From NCBI GenBank assembly GCA_025765615.1, contig JAIVFJ010000613.1, positions 1 to 19,098 on the forward strand: DNA of 19,098 bases. Reading direction: 5' to 3'. Positions 9,201 to 18,180 of this stretch are shown in pieces. Source of the stretch: Zopfochytrium polystomum (taxonomy: Eukaryota > Chytridiomycota > Chytridiomycetes > Chytridiales > Chytridiaceae). The stretch's first letter is position 1. Every line of letters begins with the position of its first letter. A program made the position numbers and the translations under genes. The notes below the pieces were generated by a model. That model made no database searches. It was not told the origin of the DNA and was given only the letters and a program-made list of their open reading frames with translations.

Positions 9201-10093
9201 TCATTATGTCGTTTTTCATGGAGCCCACTGCGCTTGACCTGCATATCGATTCTGTCCTACAGCAGAATGTCGGTGGATGTTTGAAAATTGTGTACTTCTT
9301 ACTATTTGGCCACAACCATTACCAATTGGGTGTTTGGAAAGTTGGCTGTGCTGATATATTCATCATGTGTTCGTTGAGGCTACAAAACCCAGTCACACCA
9401 CCGGACCGAATCCAATCAAGGTTGCAACTAATTGCATCCAAAGCGGTAAACTCGACGTGGGACAGAAGGATCGCGACCTACCACATGTTGGATTGTCCCA
9501 TACAAGCGAGAGGCAGGATGTCATGTGCAATCATGTCCTTGGTAAGATTATCACTTTGTGTTGGTGGCCTGACGGTTTTGTTGCAGTTCAATTTTGGATT
9601 GCTCATAACGGGGAGGGTGCCTAACTATGACGGGAACATTGCAGACGGGATGGCTGACTATTGGATTGCCGCTAGCATAACCGAATCGTATGAATCAAAC
9701 AGTCCGTTGAATATTGAGTGGACGTTGGAAAGCCTCGTTCCGTTCGTGCTGGAATTACCTTACATTTCAAGACCTGCCACAGGTTCAAAACGTTCATTAT
9801 TTTGTTGAATAACGCTTACAGTTTTGTCAGCAGTGAAAAAGAGGAAGAGAGGTCTTTCAGTGGGGCCTTCGAAACGGGCCAAAAGGGAAAGGCAACGGAG
9901 CGTGGCAGCAGACTTTGTGAATTCACAGGAGAATCCCCAGATTACGCTTATCGACTTATGTGACGAAGACACCGACTTTGCAGGTAAAATCGTAACATTG
10001 GTGGAAAGAGAGGATATCGATCCAAAAAGTTTCATTGAATGGGCTATAGCGGTTGATCCTAAAACCTTGGCTGACATCATGAAATCAAAGTGA
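6248..10093 (+). CDS. Transposon gene with Ulp1/C48-like cysteine protease domain
   Basis: About 1,200 codons. Exons: 6248-6367, 6435-7972 (or from 6426), 8022-8387, 8436-about 8640, about 8639-9541, 9587-9782, 9822-10093; every junction phase agrees except one +1 step between 8575 and 8660. Residues 40-340 are Ser/Pro/Thr/Gln-rich with two duplicated blocks, then a helical region (SIIEQQFWILGPIYTHQVAI). The protease-like part follows: His in NHYQLGVWKV (9317-9319), Gln in CPIQARG (9503-9505) and Cys in RMSCAIMSL (9524-9526) match the H, Q and C of SUMO proteases. The Asp, expected 17 residues after His in a 'DSL' motif, is Cys here (MCSL, 9368-9370). The last exon carries a bipartite NLS (KKRKRG...KRAKRERQR). 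Ulp1-like domains are known passengers of CACTA, MULE and KDZ elements; their job in transposition is unclear. Confidence 0.72.
6368..6434 (+). other. Intron 1 of the protease gene
   Basis: Donor CAG|GTAAAC; acceptor either GCAATAG (6425) or CTCTCAG (6434). Both leave the frame intact because they differ by nine bases. Phase 0. Confidence 0.65.
6540..7320 (+). repeat. Internal coding duplications in the protease gene
   Basis: Two separate duplications. About 6550-6660 and 6695-6805 both encode SASQETLxPPTQxxRNPAxPAS..KQSS followed by FSFxS. About 7085-7175 and 7205-7320 both encode FxSTSFQSxPSTSxQ followed by KLKSKxG, with a further KSKSG step. They are still similar at nucleotide level, so the N-terminal region is probably length-variable and disordered. 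Confidence 0.75.
7973..8021 (+). other. Intron of the protease gene
   Basis: GTAATA...CTATTAG, 49 nt. Two bases before and one after make an Ile codon and lead into ITNKVLADCLKLKGNKQINP, which continues in frame to 8387. Confidence 0.75.
8388..8435 (+). other. Intron of the protease gene
   Basis: GTAAGA donor; the acceptor TGCAG at 8435 is the one that keeps the frame (the earlier ACACAG at 8424 does not). Confidence 0.6.
9542..9586 (+). other. Intron of the protease gene, in-frame length
   Basis: GTAAGA...CCTGACGG...TTGCAG, 45 nt with a good branch site. Its length is a multiple of three and it has no stop, so retention would insert 15 residues just after the catalytic-Cys motif. Confidence 0.75.
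9783..9821 (+). other. Last intron of the protease gene
   Basis: GTTCAA...GCTTACAG, 39 nt. One base before and two after form a Val codon and lead into LSAVKKRKRG in the frame that ends at the TGA at 10091-10093. Confidence 0.65.
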
Positions 10094-10146
10094 AGGCACG
10101 CCCAAAATTGGAGGGAAAATAAAAGAACTGTTTCCCTTGTCACATA

Positions 10147-13100
10147 ATGCCAATGAAGAGAGCGGGTCGAGAAGTCCTGTGTTTAGTATGCAACAAGATG
10201 CACTCACCGGCAACGGCTAACCGGCATAAGAATGGGATCGGCGTTCCCAAGCACATCAAACTGCGTAGCGCCACCATCCTGAACCAGTATGAATGTAAGA
10301 AGCATGGTTTGCCTTGACTGTGATCAGTTTGGAAAGTAATTCACCATCGTTGAAAAGTGGACATGATCACTGATATTCAAAGGAACTTGAACGAGAATAC
10401 GGACCACAGCAACGCACGCGTATCTGACGAAGCAGAGGATACTGTATTCCCCAAGACTCTTAAGAGAAATGTTGCCTGTGCCAGCAGCTTCTGGCCCAGG
10501 ACTGTCGGAACATGAGAATATGGACATCGATATTGCTCATTTGCCAAAGACTATCAGACAATTTGAATCGCAATGGCTTTCAGATACTGACTGGGAGGAT
10601 GACGAACAGTCTATAAGATCCGATCCCACCACAGAAAACGGAGAAACATCTGACTACGAGACAGCCGAAAACGGAGAATCGTCTGACTCTGAGACTTTTG
10701 ATGAATGGGAACAGCATGGCCAGGAATCCCACGAAAAGACCCATAAAAAGGTTTTGGAGCGAGAAGATGAAGAGAATAGGGGTAACCCTCTCAATGCAGG
10801 CATGTATCCTTCAAACTGGCTGTATTAAACTTCCTCATACCATTGCAAACAATTTTCAAAGAGGACCTCGACGAGTACCAAATATTCAAATTAAAGTTGT
10901 TCAAAAAGTTTGTGGAGAACCGTCCAAGCCGAGCCTTCATTGATGAGTACAACAAGTTTCTGACAAACGAATTGGACATCAACCCAAAAATCCCTTCTCA
11001 AAAAAGCACTATTCGATTTGGAGTCGCAATGTCAGCTCTTCATAGAACCCCTAAGCTGCTGCGTGAACTCTTGCATTCTCTACGCAGGCAGATTCTCAGA
11101 ACTCACCAAGTGCCCGTACTGTAATGAACCACATTCAGAGAAGCCCAAAAAAATATTCAACTACATTCACCTCGTCCCCCAACTGGTTGGACTCTACAAA
11201 AACAGGGAGATTGCAGAAATGATGAAGTACCGAAGTGATTTTAAGCAATTGGATGGAGTTTATTCCGACGTTTTCAGTGGAAAGCTCTATAAGCGAGTGA
11301 TTCAAGAAGGGTTTCTTCCAGACAAGCGGGATATTACTTTGGGACTTAGTACCGACGGATTTTGTCCTTTCAAGAAACGCAGCATCACGTGCTGGCCTCT
11401 GCTGCTAATTAACTATAACATCCCCCCTCAATATCGCTACCAAAAACAACACTACATTACAGTTGGTACGATTCCTGGTCCTACAAAGCCAAAAGATATG
11501 GACTCGTTTCTCATTCCTCTTATTGACGAGCTTGCTCTTCTGAAAAATGGAGTGCCTGCATTTGATGCTCGAACAGACAGCAATTTTGTGCTCAGGGCAG
11601 CACTGCTGCTGGTGTTTGGGGACATGCCTGCGATTTCAATGCTGATGAAAATGACTGGATCAAATGGCGTTCGGCCATGCCGATACTGCAAGATACGAGG
11701 CGTACGAGATACCACCAACAATCATTACTACTATCCTCTCAAGGCAACTTGCTTCAAGGACGGAAATAGAAACATCAACTACAATCCTCTGAACCTCCCC
11801 TTGCGGACCAGCGAGGAATACACGGCAATGGTCAATGAAATTGAAAGTTTTCCAAAGCAGAACAAACAGAGGAAAGATTTGGAGAAAAATTACGGCATCC
11901 ACGGAAAATGCACTTTGAGTAGTGTTAAATCTCTTCTATTTCCATTTGCGTTTTTGGTTGACTTCATGCATCTTGCTCTTCAAAACACGATCAAGCTCTT
12001 GATATCCTTATGGAAGGGGAAGTTATCTGATCACGGGGACGTGGACTACATCATTTCGAAGAAAGATTGGGAGACTATCGGCAAGAAATGCGTTAGCTCT
12101 GGAAACTATATACCGTCTTCTCTGGGTGCTCGCATGCTGGACATTAACAGAACAGAGGGCTATGTCTCAGCAGAGATGTGGATGACATTCATACTTCATG
12201 TCGGACCTGCTGTGCTTGGTGATTTTCTGCCTGAACGATTTATGCTCCATTTCCTTGAATACTCCGCTCTGGTCCGGAAATGCCTTTCTGTTGTCAATGG
12301 CTCTGATCTGGTATTTATTGGGAAAGGTTTTTCAAAGTGGGTTGTAAAATTTGAAACGTGAGCAATTTTTGTGCTTTTGGCTCCGATTGACATTTGTTCA
12401 GGCTCTACTTTCAGGACATGAAAGAAAGAGTAAAAGTTAACACTTCAGTTATTCACTCCCTCCTCCACATTGCAGATTGCATAGAGTTTGGAGGACCAGT
12501 GTGGTCCACGTGGAGTTTTCCGATGGAACGGCACTGTCATGACCTGGGCTGCTCAGTGCAGAGCAGGAGGTTCGTTTTCACGAACATGGACAACAGACTC
12601 TATCAACAAAGCTGCCTTCGGCATCTCATTGCCGTTCTCAATGCCCCAGAAATCCTTTCGGCAAAGGTTAAGAACAGTGCAGCCAGAGGAAAGCTCATGC
12701 TTCAAGGATGTAAGTGCGCACTCTCCAACGTCACCGTTCCAGTCGTATTGCCTCTAGACGCTAATTTGTGATTTTTTACGCTTGCCGTAATTTGAAGATG
12801 ACGAGTTTCTATTTTTATCCAAAACAAACTTCGCTCCTGAGGGATATATTCTCACACTCATCCAGCAATTCGCGTCTAAATCATGGGTCTTGCCGTTGGA
12901 GGATGTTTCAGTTCAATGGGATCAATTTCACATCCAGTCATTTGGGAAGATACTGCTTTCATCAGCGCAACAGTCCCTTACTTGTAAGGATCTGACCGGA
13001 TCTTCTGATCTGCGAAACACGAACTTCTTGCGAGTATGTTACAATCGAATAAACCTGACGACCGGCTAACCACAAAAAAATTCAGTTCTACGACGTCGTT

Positions 13101-13433
13101 GATGCAAACCCACACAGAAAGAAACAGAAATTCAAGCTGTGGAAGTTCTACGCTGAGCTCACAAACGTTTTTGTTTTGACAAGGGACATGAATGGCGCAC
13201 CCCAACAGCATGTCGTACTGGCTTCGGTTGAGGTACTGACACCAAAAAGCTTCCTGAACGGCGTTGCCATTATTCCCAAAGTCGGCCGACAAGAAATCAT
13301 AAACGTCAAGCAAATTGAATGTGCAATAGGGAGAATCCCTTACCCAACTGCACAATCTGCAACTTTTGTGGTTGTCGAGAAACCTGACTTTCCTTTAGTC
13401 TGTGATATTGATGGCCATTCCAACATTCAGTGA
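10147..13433 (+). CDS. CACTA (Tnp2-like) transposase
   Basis: DDE-type transposase that would cut and join the element ends in the nucleus; about 970 aa. Exon 1 (10147-10294) encodes a small zinc-knuckle-like start (CLVCNKMH...HKNG). An acidic linker follows (SDTDWEDDEQS; to 10781), then 10862-12357, 12402-12709, 12798-13033 and 13086-13433. Recognisable motifs are SCILYAGRFSELTKCPYC, the first Asp in STDGFCPFK (11354), IPGPTKPKDMDSFLIPLIDE, the second Asp in FGDMPA (11621), CRYC (11678-11689, the CxxC typical between the second D and E of CMC transposases), DFMHLALQN, and FPMERHC (Glu at 12526), which I take as the third acidic residue. Three 3' junction phases agree exactly. There is one +1 break between 10964 and 11018. 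The exon 1 to linker junction is uncertain: the donor at 10295 is good, and acceptors at 10409, 10466 or 10487 keep the frame. Confidence 0.8.
10782..10861 (+). other. Intron of the transposase gene
   Basis: GTAACC...TTTTCAAAG, 80 nt. G from the donor exon plus AG from the acceptor exon give a Glu codon, joining DEENR to DLDEYQIFKLK in frame. Confidence 0.55.
12358..12401 (+). other. Intron of the transposase gene
   Basis: GTGAGC...TTGTTCAG, 44 nt. AC plus G form a Thr codon, joining KWVVKFE to TLYFQDMKERVKV. Confidence 0.85.
12710..12797 (+). other. Intron of the transposase gene
   Basis: GTAAGT donor, branch-like GCTAATT, acceptor TTTGAAG; 88 nt. T plus AT form a Tyr codon, joining KLMLQG to DEFLFLSKTNFAPEG. 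Confidence 0.75.
13034..13085 (+). other. Last intron of the transposase gene
   Basis: GTATGT...GGCTAACC...ATTCAG, 52 nt, phase 0, with a good branch site. It joins TNFLR to FYDVVDANPHRKK. Confidence 0.85.
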
Positions 13434-14078
13434 ACTATCCTTTCCTCGGCTTGCTGTTCGTCATTCTTTGTTACAGCGCCTATTGCTGGCCAGTTAGTTT
13501 GCTACTGGTTTTTTTCCGATAATGAGTGTATCGCTATGGCCATTCCTTTCCAATGCTGCGTTAAACCTCTTCTTTGAACAATAAAAATAGCATCGATTAC
13601 ACCTGCATCGTGTCCCCTCCACCAGTCAAGACAGTCCAAAGGCTCCTTTTGCCCATGTCGCGCCCGTAACGCAGCGTCGCCGCTGCGGTCACCGAAGGAG
13701 TAGGAGGGAAGCCTACCATAATCAAAGCAAGCTGAGGCCACACGAGCTCAGGGGGCAGCAGGGACATCACAGCTGTCGATACCAACGCACGGTCCTGCAC
13801 ACATTAGACCAAATCAACTGGGGGATTGCCAGTCCGCCATCACTGTGCGCCAGAGACTGTCAAAGACTAGCATGTTTTTCATTGGAGCAGTCAGACACCG
13901 GGGTTTGGGTCCCTTGCGCCTCGTCACCCGAGGGTCCTCCCCTCATAAGTGACAGGACCTGAAAATTTCGGATTTGGGACTTGAGGTTGGGCTACATGCG
14001 GTAGGGGTTACCCCAAAATGGATTTTTCCTAATTGGACTTGGAAAAATTTCAAGTCCTCAGATCAATTATGGCCCCAA
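13434..14078. other. 3' UTR and right subterminal region of the transposon
   Basis: Non-coding as far as I can see. It includes the polyadenylation signal of the transposase gene. At 14035-14057 GGACTTG and CAAGTCC form a short inverted repeat around an A/T core. CCCCAAAATGGATTTTT occurs twice (near 14010 and 14074), a diverged form of the motif in the array that follows. Confidence 0.55.
13580..13585 (+). promoter_or_regulatory. AATAAA polyadenylation signal
   Basis: A canonical AATAAA about 147 nt after the transposase stop codon, on the same strand. Confidence 0.5.
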
Positions 14079-14636
14079 AATGGATTTTTTGCATTTTTCT
14101 TGATAGTCTGTCTCCTGCCTCTGTCTTTCGCCTTCACCCCAAAGTGCATTTTCCTTGAAGGTCTGTCTGACGCTCTGTCTACCACCCTCACCCCAGAATG
14201 CATTTTTCTTGATGGTCTGTCTCCTGCCTCTGTCTTCCGCCCTCACCCCAAAAGTGCATTTTTCTTGATTGTCTGTCTGACGCTCTGTCCACCACCCTCA
14301 CCTGACTCTCTGTCCACCACCCTACCCAAAAGTGCATTTTTCTTGATCGTCTGTCTCCTGCCTCTGTCTTTCGCCCTCACCCCAAAAGTGCATTTTTCTT
14401 GATTGCCTGTCTGACGCTCTGTCCACCACCCTCACCCCAAAAGTGCATTTTCTTGACAGTCTGTCTCCTGCCTCTGTCTTTCGCCCTCACCCCAAAAGTG
14501 CATTTTTCTTCCATCCTCTGTCTGACGCTCTGTCCACCGCCCCTCACCCCAGAAGTGCATTTTTCATTGATTGCCTGTCTGCTTCCCTCAGCATTTTTCC
14601 TTTGTTGTCTGTCAGACGCCTCTGTCCACCCATCGC
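14079..14636. repeat. Right subterminal tandem array, alternating 57-bp A and B units
   Basis: About eight to nine monomers that share CACCCCAAAAGTGCATTTTT followed by CTTGAT and CTGTCT. They alternate between an A form (CTGTCTCCTGCCTCTGTCTTTC) and a B form (CTGTCTGACGCTCTGTCCACCA), giving a dimeric period of about 114 bp. The last units degenerate toward the right end. The open frames through the array are repeat translations, not genes. Confidence 0.9.
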
Positions 14637-14729
14637 GACCCCACACATGATCGTGTTGAGACCTGTGAGGCGACAAACAGCAAAAGCCCCAACCCATTAA
14701 TTGTTGGAGAGGCAAAAAACCCCCCCCCC

Positions 14730-14740
14730 GGCCCACAGTG
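14730..14740 (-). repeat. Right terminal inverted repeat
   Basis: GGCCCACAGTG, reverse complement CACTGTGGGCC, matching the left end at 9 of 11 positions. A C10 homopolymer (14720-14729) abuts it. Confidence 0.75.
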
Positions 14741-14743
14741 GCA
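14741..14743. repeat. Target-site duplication, right copy (GCA)
   Basis: GCA immediately after the right TIR, identical to 4079-4081. Confidence 0.75.
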
Positions 14744-15234
14744 ACGCGGATTTCCCCGTGCTCGCGTGGTGGGCAGGCTGCGGCCTGCCCATCCGCTGCT
14801 CGCACGACCTCGTCGACCGGCTGGCGACCGACGGCCGCATCGAAGTCCTGCGCTGGCTCGTCGCCGCCGGCGTCAAGCTTGTCGGCTGTCCTCCAACGCA
14901 CCCGGGAGCCCGGGCGTCCTCTCCGCATGCACCCTCCGCGTCACGGCCGACGGTCTCCGCGGCGCCACCCGCAACGGCCACCTCGCTGTCCTGCAGTGGC
15001 TGCACGCCGACGTCCTCCGCCGCGACTTCCCCCGCAGCGTCCGCGGCGTCATGGACCTCGCCTCGGCCGCCGACACCAACTTCAACGTAGCGCTCCTCGA
15101 CTTTTGGCTGCGCCGCCTGGGCCCGCTCGGCCTCGACTACACGATGGCCGCCATTGACGGCGCCAGCGCCCGCGGCGACCTCGCCGCGCTCCGCTGGTGG
15201 AATCGCAGCGGCCTCGTGCTTAAGTACTCGTCGG

Positions 15235-15237
15235 CCC
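15235..15237 (+). other. Frameshift (+1) in the ankyrin-like 3' half
   Basis: TCGGCCCGCC has one C too many for the repeat: skipping one base turns LKYSSARRQRR into LKYSSA followed by AVNAASAAGRIDVL. Confidence 0.7.
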
Positions 15238-15675
15238 GCCGTCAACGCCGCCAGCGCCGCAGGCCGCATCGACGTGCTGCACTGGTGGCGACGCTCGGCG
15301 CTCAAGCTCGAGTACACAACGGCTGCCGTCGACGACGCGAGCGCGAACGGGCACGTGGAGGTCCTGCAGTGGTGGAAGAGGAGCGGGCTGTTTTTGTCGT
15401 ATACGGATGCGGCGGTGCACGGCGCTACCGCGACGGGACACGTGGGAGTGTTGAGATGGTGGTGGGAGAGTGGGTTGGAGATCAAGTTTTCGCTGGATGC
15501 CGTCCGGGGATGGCTCGAGAACTCGAGCTGCACCGCAGAGGTCGTGGAATGGTGGAAAGAATCTGGGCTGTTGCGGGCCGGACGACGGCATCATGATGCC
15601 GTCTCGAAAGTCTTGGGCTGCGGTGGAGCGATCCCAAGGTCTTTTATTGTCCAAGCTTTCCTCATATTAGCCTGA

Positions 15676-16444
15676 AGCTCATGTAGCATTCCGTGCACCC
15701 ACTGATGGGAGGCTTAGTGCGTGTGACGGCCAAACGAAGTATTTTCATGATTTGTCTCATATAATTATTACGTAATGCATACACCACCTTAACTTAGTGA
15801 AAATGCTTTCCGTGGGAGGTACAACTGAAGCCGAGGCGGCGCTGCTCCGATTTTGGAGGCGGTGAGTGCACTCGCGGAACGCATAGTGGCCTCCCCGCTC
15901 CAACGCACTGTATCGGCTTCGACTTTGAAGCACGAGCGGTCGGCGCCGTCCCCATGCCCTGCGAAACGGACCTCCGGTCCTCCCGGAATCCCTGCAAACC
16001 CAAGTGAGAGTGGTCCTACGCAATCACCTTCCAAGTCTGATTTGATGCTGTGTTCAATCGCAGCGAGACGGCCTCCGACACTGAAGTTAAATTGAGCAGG
16101 ACAAAGCTTTCGGCTAGACAGATGCCAGAGCGGTACCCATACTTGCAAGGGTCGGCCCCACAACCCGACAAGCAGAAAATGTGACTGCCTTGTGTGCATT
16201 GCTTTGTGAGACACATTGTTTGGGACTTGCGACGGCAAACATGAGCACGTCGAGCGCGACGATTGCGGTACAAGCTAGGAGCTAAGCATCGCGTCGGTTG
16301 ATCGAACTTCTCAATTTCCTACGCCACTCTGCACTCGCATGGAGATGCCGGCTGCTAAATATTTTGCAAAAACCCTTCTGTCAATTTATTTTTTTGCCTC
16401 CCCCTTCTCTCTTCCCCAAAAGTATGGAAACAGGGCTTATGCGC
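15676..16444. other. Intergenic, no supported gene
   Basis: Lies between the convergent ends of the ankyrin-like gene (+) and the GTPase gene (-). Overlapping frames of 80-150 codons exist at 15789-16238 on both strands, but none shows a domain, repeat or splice-linked partner. No AATAAA is obvious for either gene. Confidence 0.5.
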
Positions 16445-17719
16445 TCAGGTTTTAGATATCGAGGTAAAATACGAGAAGGACCTTTCAGCAAGTCGAACCA
16501 TCAAGTAGTACGCTTCCACAAAGCTCACGTTGTCGTCCACTTGCATATCATCAAAGAGTGCCTCCACCTTTCTCTCGTCAATCGCATGAACATGGTCCAG
16601 TGCTTCAAACTGAATGACATGCTTCGTCATCTCTCCTTTCCAGTCGTGCGCTTCGAATCCCTGGCAGCCGACCGCGGACATGAGACTGTTGCAGTTGCGA
16701 CACGTCCCCTTGCACCCAACCTCCTTCACGGTTTTACCGCAGTCGTCGACTTCTCGAAGCACTTTTGGCCGTCGCCGTTGGGGCAGCATGTATGATGGAT
16801 GTGGCCGCAATTGCTCTCTCGATCCGATTTGCCGCAGCAGGACCACTTGCCTACGCACAGGAAACCGTCCCAACGGCCCAAGTGCGTGATGCTTGGTTCG
16901 CCAGGGTGGAATCGCGTCGTCTTTCGGCTGTGCACCGCTCCTCCTGACTCTCCGTGGAAGCGGCAGGGCTTGACGATGAGAAGAGGATCGCCAATCTTGC
17001 CGCACCGCCGACAGGTGTCTCTTGTGATGCGCGGCGCAAGGGTAGGCGGGTCGGCCAAAGCGTACTGCGAATCGCACCAGCTTGTGACCGCCGAGAAGTC
17101 TTTCTTCTTGCAGCGTGCCCAGTTTCGCGCGCCGAGCCCCATGATTCGCAGCTTCCCAGTCAGAATGCTGGACGCGGCGTCGCGGAGGAACTCGCTCATG
17201 GAACCAAGCATGCTTTTACCGGAGACGGCAAAGAAGCAGAGAGCCTCAAACCCGGCGAAGCGAGTGCCGAGGAACCTCGAGGGGGACTTTACCTCTGGAG
17301 CGAGCCGCGCCTGGCACACGTCGTCTTGCGAGACAAAGACAATAATCCCGATTACCTTGCGGGCTCATCACGTAATTGAGGAGCCAGCGGTGGATGACGA
17401 TATCAGTGATGGGCTCTCGGTTGGGTCCGCCGACATCACCATAGCCGGGCATGTCAATGATCGAAACCCTTCTACCCTGTTTGTGGAATCGGATTAGTGA
17501 TCCCACCAGCGAAGTGGAGAAAGAGCGGAAACATCAGAAGGTACGTTTTTTTTCAAGCCAAACTTCAATGGGCTTCGTGCTAACGCCCGCAGCCCCAGCT
17601 CCTGTCGGGTTATCCGCTTCCAGAGTAAATGTTACAGAATGTGCTCTTGCCAAGGTACCGACTTTCCGACCACGATGATCGCGGGAGGAGGCTTTCTGCG
17701 CGGAGCGGGATATCTGCAT
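16445..17719 (-). CDS. GTPase with CHORD-like Cys/His-rich C-terminus (frame broken)
   Basis: A probable AIG1/dynamin-like G protein. The P-loop reads AIIVVGKSVP then, after one surplus T (17652-17653), GKSTFCNIYSGS. After another surplus base (17614-17615) comes DNPTGAGAAGVSTKPIEVWL, including a switch-I-like Thr. A 69-nt intron (17477-17545; CACTAAT branch, CAAACAG acceptor) precedes the G3 motif SIIDMPGYGDVGGP. A further surplus base (17355-17356) separates WLLNYVMSPQ from VIGIIVFVSQDDV. The C-terminal half is Cys/His-rich: CRRCGKIGD, RFHPGEPS, KWSCCGKSDRESNCGHIHHTCC resemble the HPGxP...WSCC...GC...H pattern of CHORD domains. After a shift near 16741-16756 it continues CGKTVKEVGCKGTCRNC to the stop. 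I put the start at 17719 tentatively. The intron phase does not close exactly, as expected if indels are present. Confidence 0.6.
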
Positions 17720-18180
17720 AACGTTTGAGAGGGAATCAAGCGAGATAAGCTTGGCAATGTGGGAAAGGGGTGGAGAGAAACACCATTCTTATATGCCTTG
17801 GGACAAGAGGTGGGTGGAAGTGGACGTGCGCCCTGGACAGCGGTTGCAAGATCACTTGCACTTCTGCACTTGAATCTATGGGTGGCGAAGTCAACGCCTA
17901 AGAAAGTTTTCTTGTCCCAAGTGTCAACCCGCAACAGAAGCTTATTCACAACGCGAGCAAAGGCTAATGGACGATGTGTTTCAACAATTTTAAAGTCAGA
18001 TTCAAAAGAAAACAAAAGAAGTCTCGAAAAGGTGGGCCGCATTGGTTTAGTAGGATGACGACGACGAACGACGACGACTTCAGATCTGTCGGGCGGCGGC
18101 GGCGAGAGAGCGTGTCGTGAAGGCGAGCCTTCTGCGCTGGAGGGGGCGGGGGAGTTGGCGTGGTTGGAGGCCGCTCGCAC
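17720..18180. other. Upstream region of the GTPase gene, no separate gene seen
   Basis: A minus-strand frame is open from 18180 through the P-loop region, but its first 130 codons show no domain and may be leader sequence. ACGACGACGAACGACGACGACTT at about 18057-18080 is a short ACG/CGA-rich repeat. Confidence 0.4.

Larger units (their letters stand above)
4082..14740 (+). mobile_element. Complete CACTA-type (EnSpm/CMC) DNA transposon
   Basis: The boundaries are defined by imperfect inverted termini, CACTATAGGCC at 4082-4092 and GGCCCACAGTG at 14730-14740 (9 of 11 positions pair), flanked by a GCA duplication. Inside are a Tnp2-like transposase with a DDE-type arrangement and CxxC motif, a second plus-strand gene with a Ulp1-like protease, a third minus-strand gene, and tandem arrays near both ends, as CACTA elements usually have subterminal repeats. 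Base composition is more AT-rich than the flanking coding DNA. The flanks are two halves of one host gene. The element is 10,659 bp. The assignment to CACTA rests on the termini, the 3-bp duplication and transposase motifs; Plavaka-like fungal relatives are the closest type I know. Confidence 0.82.
14741..15675 (+). pseudogene. Ankyrin-like repeat protein, 3' half (downstream of the transposon)
   Basis: The remainder of the gene that begins at 3527. Repeats continue without a start codon: NADFPVLAWWAGCGL, GRIEVLRWLVAAGVKL, then after a frameshift near 14880-14890 RNGHLAVLQWL and ARGDLAALRWWNRSGL, then after an extra C at 15235-15237 AAGRIDVLHWW, ANGHVEVLQWWKRSGL and ATGHVGVLRWW, ending with a diverged cap and TGA at 15673-15675. 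About seven repeats of roughly 35 residues are visible. Both halves together would be about 495 codons. Whether the frameshifts are decay after insertion or assembly errors cannot be told from the sequence. Confidence 0.78.

Noticed and set aside
10996..11006. Slippery A AAA AAG heptamer for programmed -1 frameshifting in the transposase
   Set aside because: The heptamer is not in the right phase (codons read CAA AAA AGC), and the required change is +1, not -1.
14399..14700. Open frames through the right tandem array (repeated CIFL / LSPASVFRPHPKSAFF units)
   Set aside because: The 57-bp unit is divisible by three, so frames stay open automatically; the pattern is of DNA repeats in the subterminal region of the transposon.
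14703..14735. VGEAKNPPPGP, resembling the NPGP ribosome-skipping or retrotransposon leader motif
   Set aside because: It is produced by A and C homopolymers beside the right TIR, lacks the NPGP core, and no reverse transcriptase follows.
15706..15725. TTAGTGCGTGTG as an alternative right terminus of the transposon
   Set aside because: It lies after the host repeat protein resumes and lacks a GCA duplicate; the 14730-14740 end fits both.
15789..16238. 150-codon minus-strand frame between the ankyrin-like gene and the GTPase
   Set aside because: No domain, no repeat, low agreement with the codon use of the neighbouring genes, and overlapped by equally open frames.
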